From the NCBI GenBank assembly GCA_019422905.1, contig JAHZCM010000055.1, forward strand, positions 1 through 12,600: a stretch of 12,600 nucleotides of DNA. The letters are read 5' to 3'. Both the position numbers and the translations under genes were made by a program. Below the pieces are notes generated by a model. It was not told the DNA's origin and made no database searches. It saw nothing but the letters and a program-made list of their open reading frames with translations. This DNA comes from Oscillospiraceae bacterium (GTDB lineage: Bacteria > Bacillota > Clostridia > Oscillospirales > Acutalibacteraceae). Shown here piece after piece: positions 12,365 through 12,600 of this stretch. How positions within the stretch are numbered: position 1 is the first letter of the stretch; each line of letters starts with the position of its first letter.

Positions 12365-12600
12365 TTATTTCTTCTCGATCGCATTGAACTTGCACTTCTC
12401 ACGGCAGACACCGCACTTGATGCACTTCTGCGTGTCGATGACATGCGGCTGGCGGACCGTGCCGGAAATCGCGCCGACCGGGCAGTTGCGCGCGCAGAGC
12501 GTGCAGCCCTTGCACTTATCGGCGTCGATCACATAATTTGTGAGCGCTTTACATGCGCCCGCCGGGCAGCGATGCTCGGTAACGTGTGCAATATACTCGT
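12365..12600 (-). CDS. hndC: NuoF-like flavoprotein subunit of the hydrogenase, C-terminal end (partial)
   Basis: The last 77 residues of a protein that continues beyond the right edge. The visible part begins YIAHVTEHRCPAGACKAL and then has two [4Fe-4S] ferredoxin motifs, CKGCTLCARNCPVGAI and CIKCGVCREKCKFNAI, ending IEKK. This is the usual C-terminal tail of HndC/HydB, the NuoF-related subunit that holds FMN and binds NAD(H). It is directly upstream of and co-transcribed with the catalytic subunit; the ribosome binding site of the next gene lies in the 18-base gap. The flavin and NADH domains are outside the window, so the subunit assignment rests on the tail and the gene order. Confidence 0.9.
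   Translation of the reverse strand, partial: EYIAHVTEHRCPAGACKALTNYVIDADKCKGCTLCARNCPVGAISGTVRQPHVIDTQKCIKCGVCREKCKFNAIEKK

Overview
The window looks like chromosomal DNA of a strictly anaerobic, fairly GC-rich clostridial Firmicute, most likely of the Oscillospiraceae/Ruminococcaceae type. The evidence is an HndC/HndD-type [FeFe] hydrogenase operon, a DUF1846 protein, strong Shine-Dalgarno sites of the AAGGAGG type, sigma-A-like promoters and many factor-independent terminators. No rRNA, tRNA, IS element or CRISPR array was seen.

Layout. 1-105 is the 3' end of an unidentified gene. It shares a perfect palindromic terminator with a leftward block of a LURP-one/YxjI-like protein (158-631) and, upstream of it, a large fusion protein (719-3376). 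The fusion joins a TetM/EF-G-like translational GTPase to a C-terminal YacP/Rae1 NYN endoribonuclease. Before the fusion gene lies a 360-base divergent region. Its leftward promoter appears to start a compact structured RNA (3546-3466) ending in a U-run, followed by a possible leader ORF overlapping the fusion start. Its rightward promoter drives a DUF1846 gene (3738-5222) through a short leader with its own terminator-like hairpin.

5223-7987 holds two genes that are visibly less GC-rich than their surroundings and look acquired: an MFS drug-exporter-like gene (5684-7018) and a RimJ/RimL-like GNAT acetyltransferase (7321-7887). The MFS gene has an elaborate 5' leader: a short ORF with a good ribosome binding site, two interleaved stems that could form a pseudoknot, and a perfect 8-bp stem masking the bases just before the MFS start. 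This is what an inducible resistance gene controlled by a leader peptide looks like.

7992-10418 is a self-contained lipid module. A TetR regulator diverges from a two-gene operon of a PlsY-like acyltransferase and an MGDG-synthase/UgtP-like glycosyltransferase with overlapping ends. A perfect palindrome lies on the -35 box of a consensus promoter between them. 10607-12600 is the end of a leftward hydrogenase operon: the tail of the NuoF-like flavoprotein subunit, then the catalytic [FeFe] subunit and its terminator.

The strongest candidates for something little described are the GTPase-Rae1 fusion, in which two activities of families that act at the ribosomal A site share one chain, with the structured RNA at its promoter, and the MFS leader with its interleaved stems.
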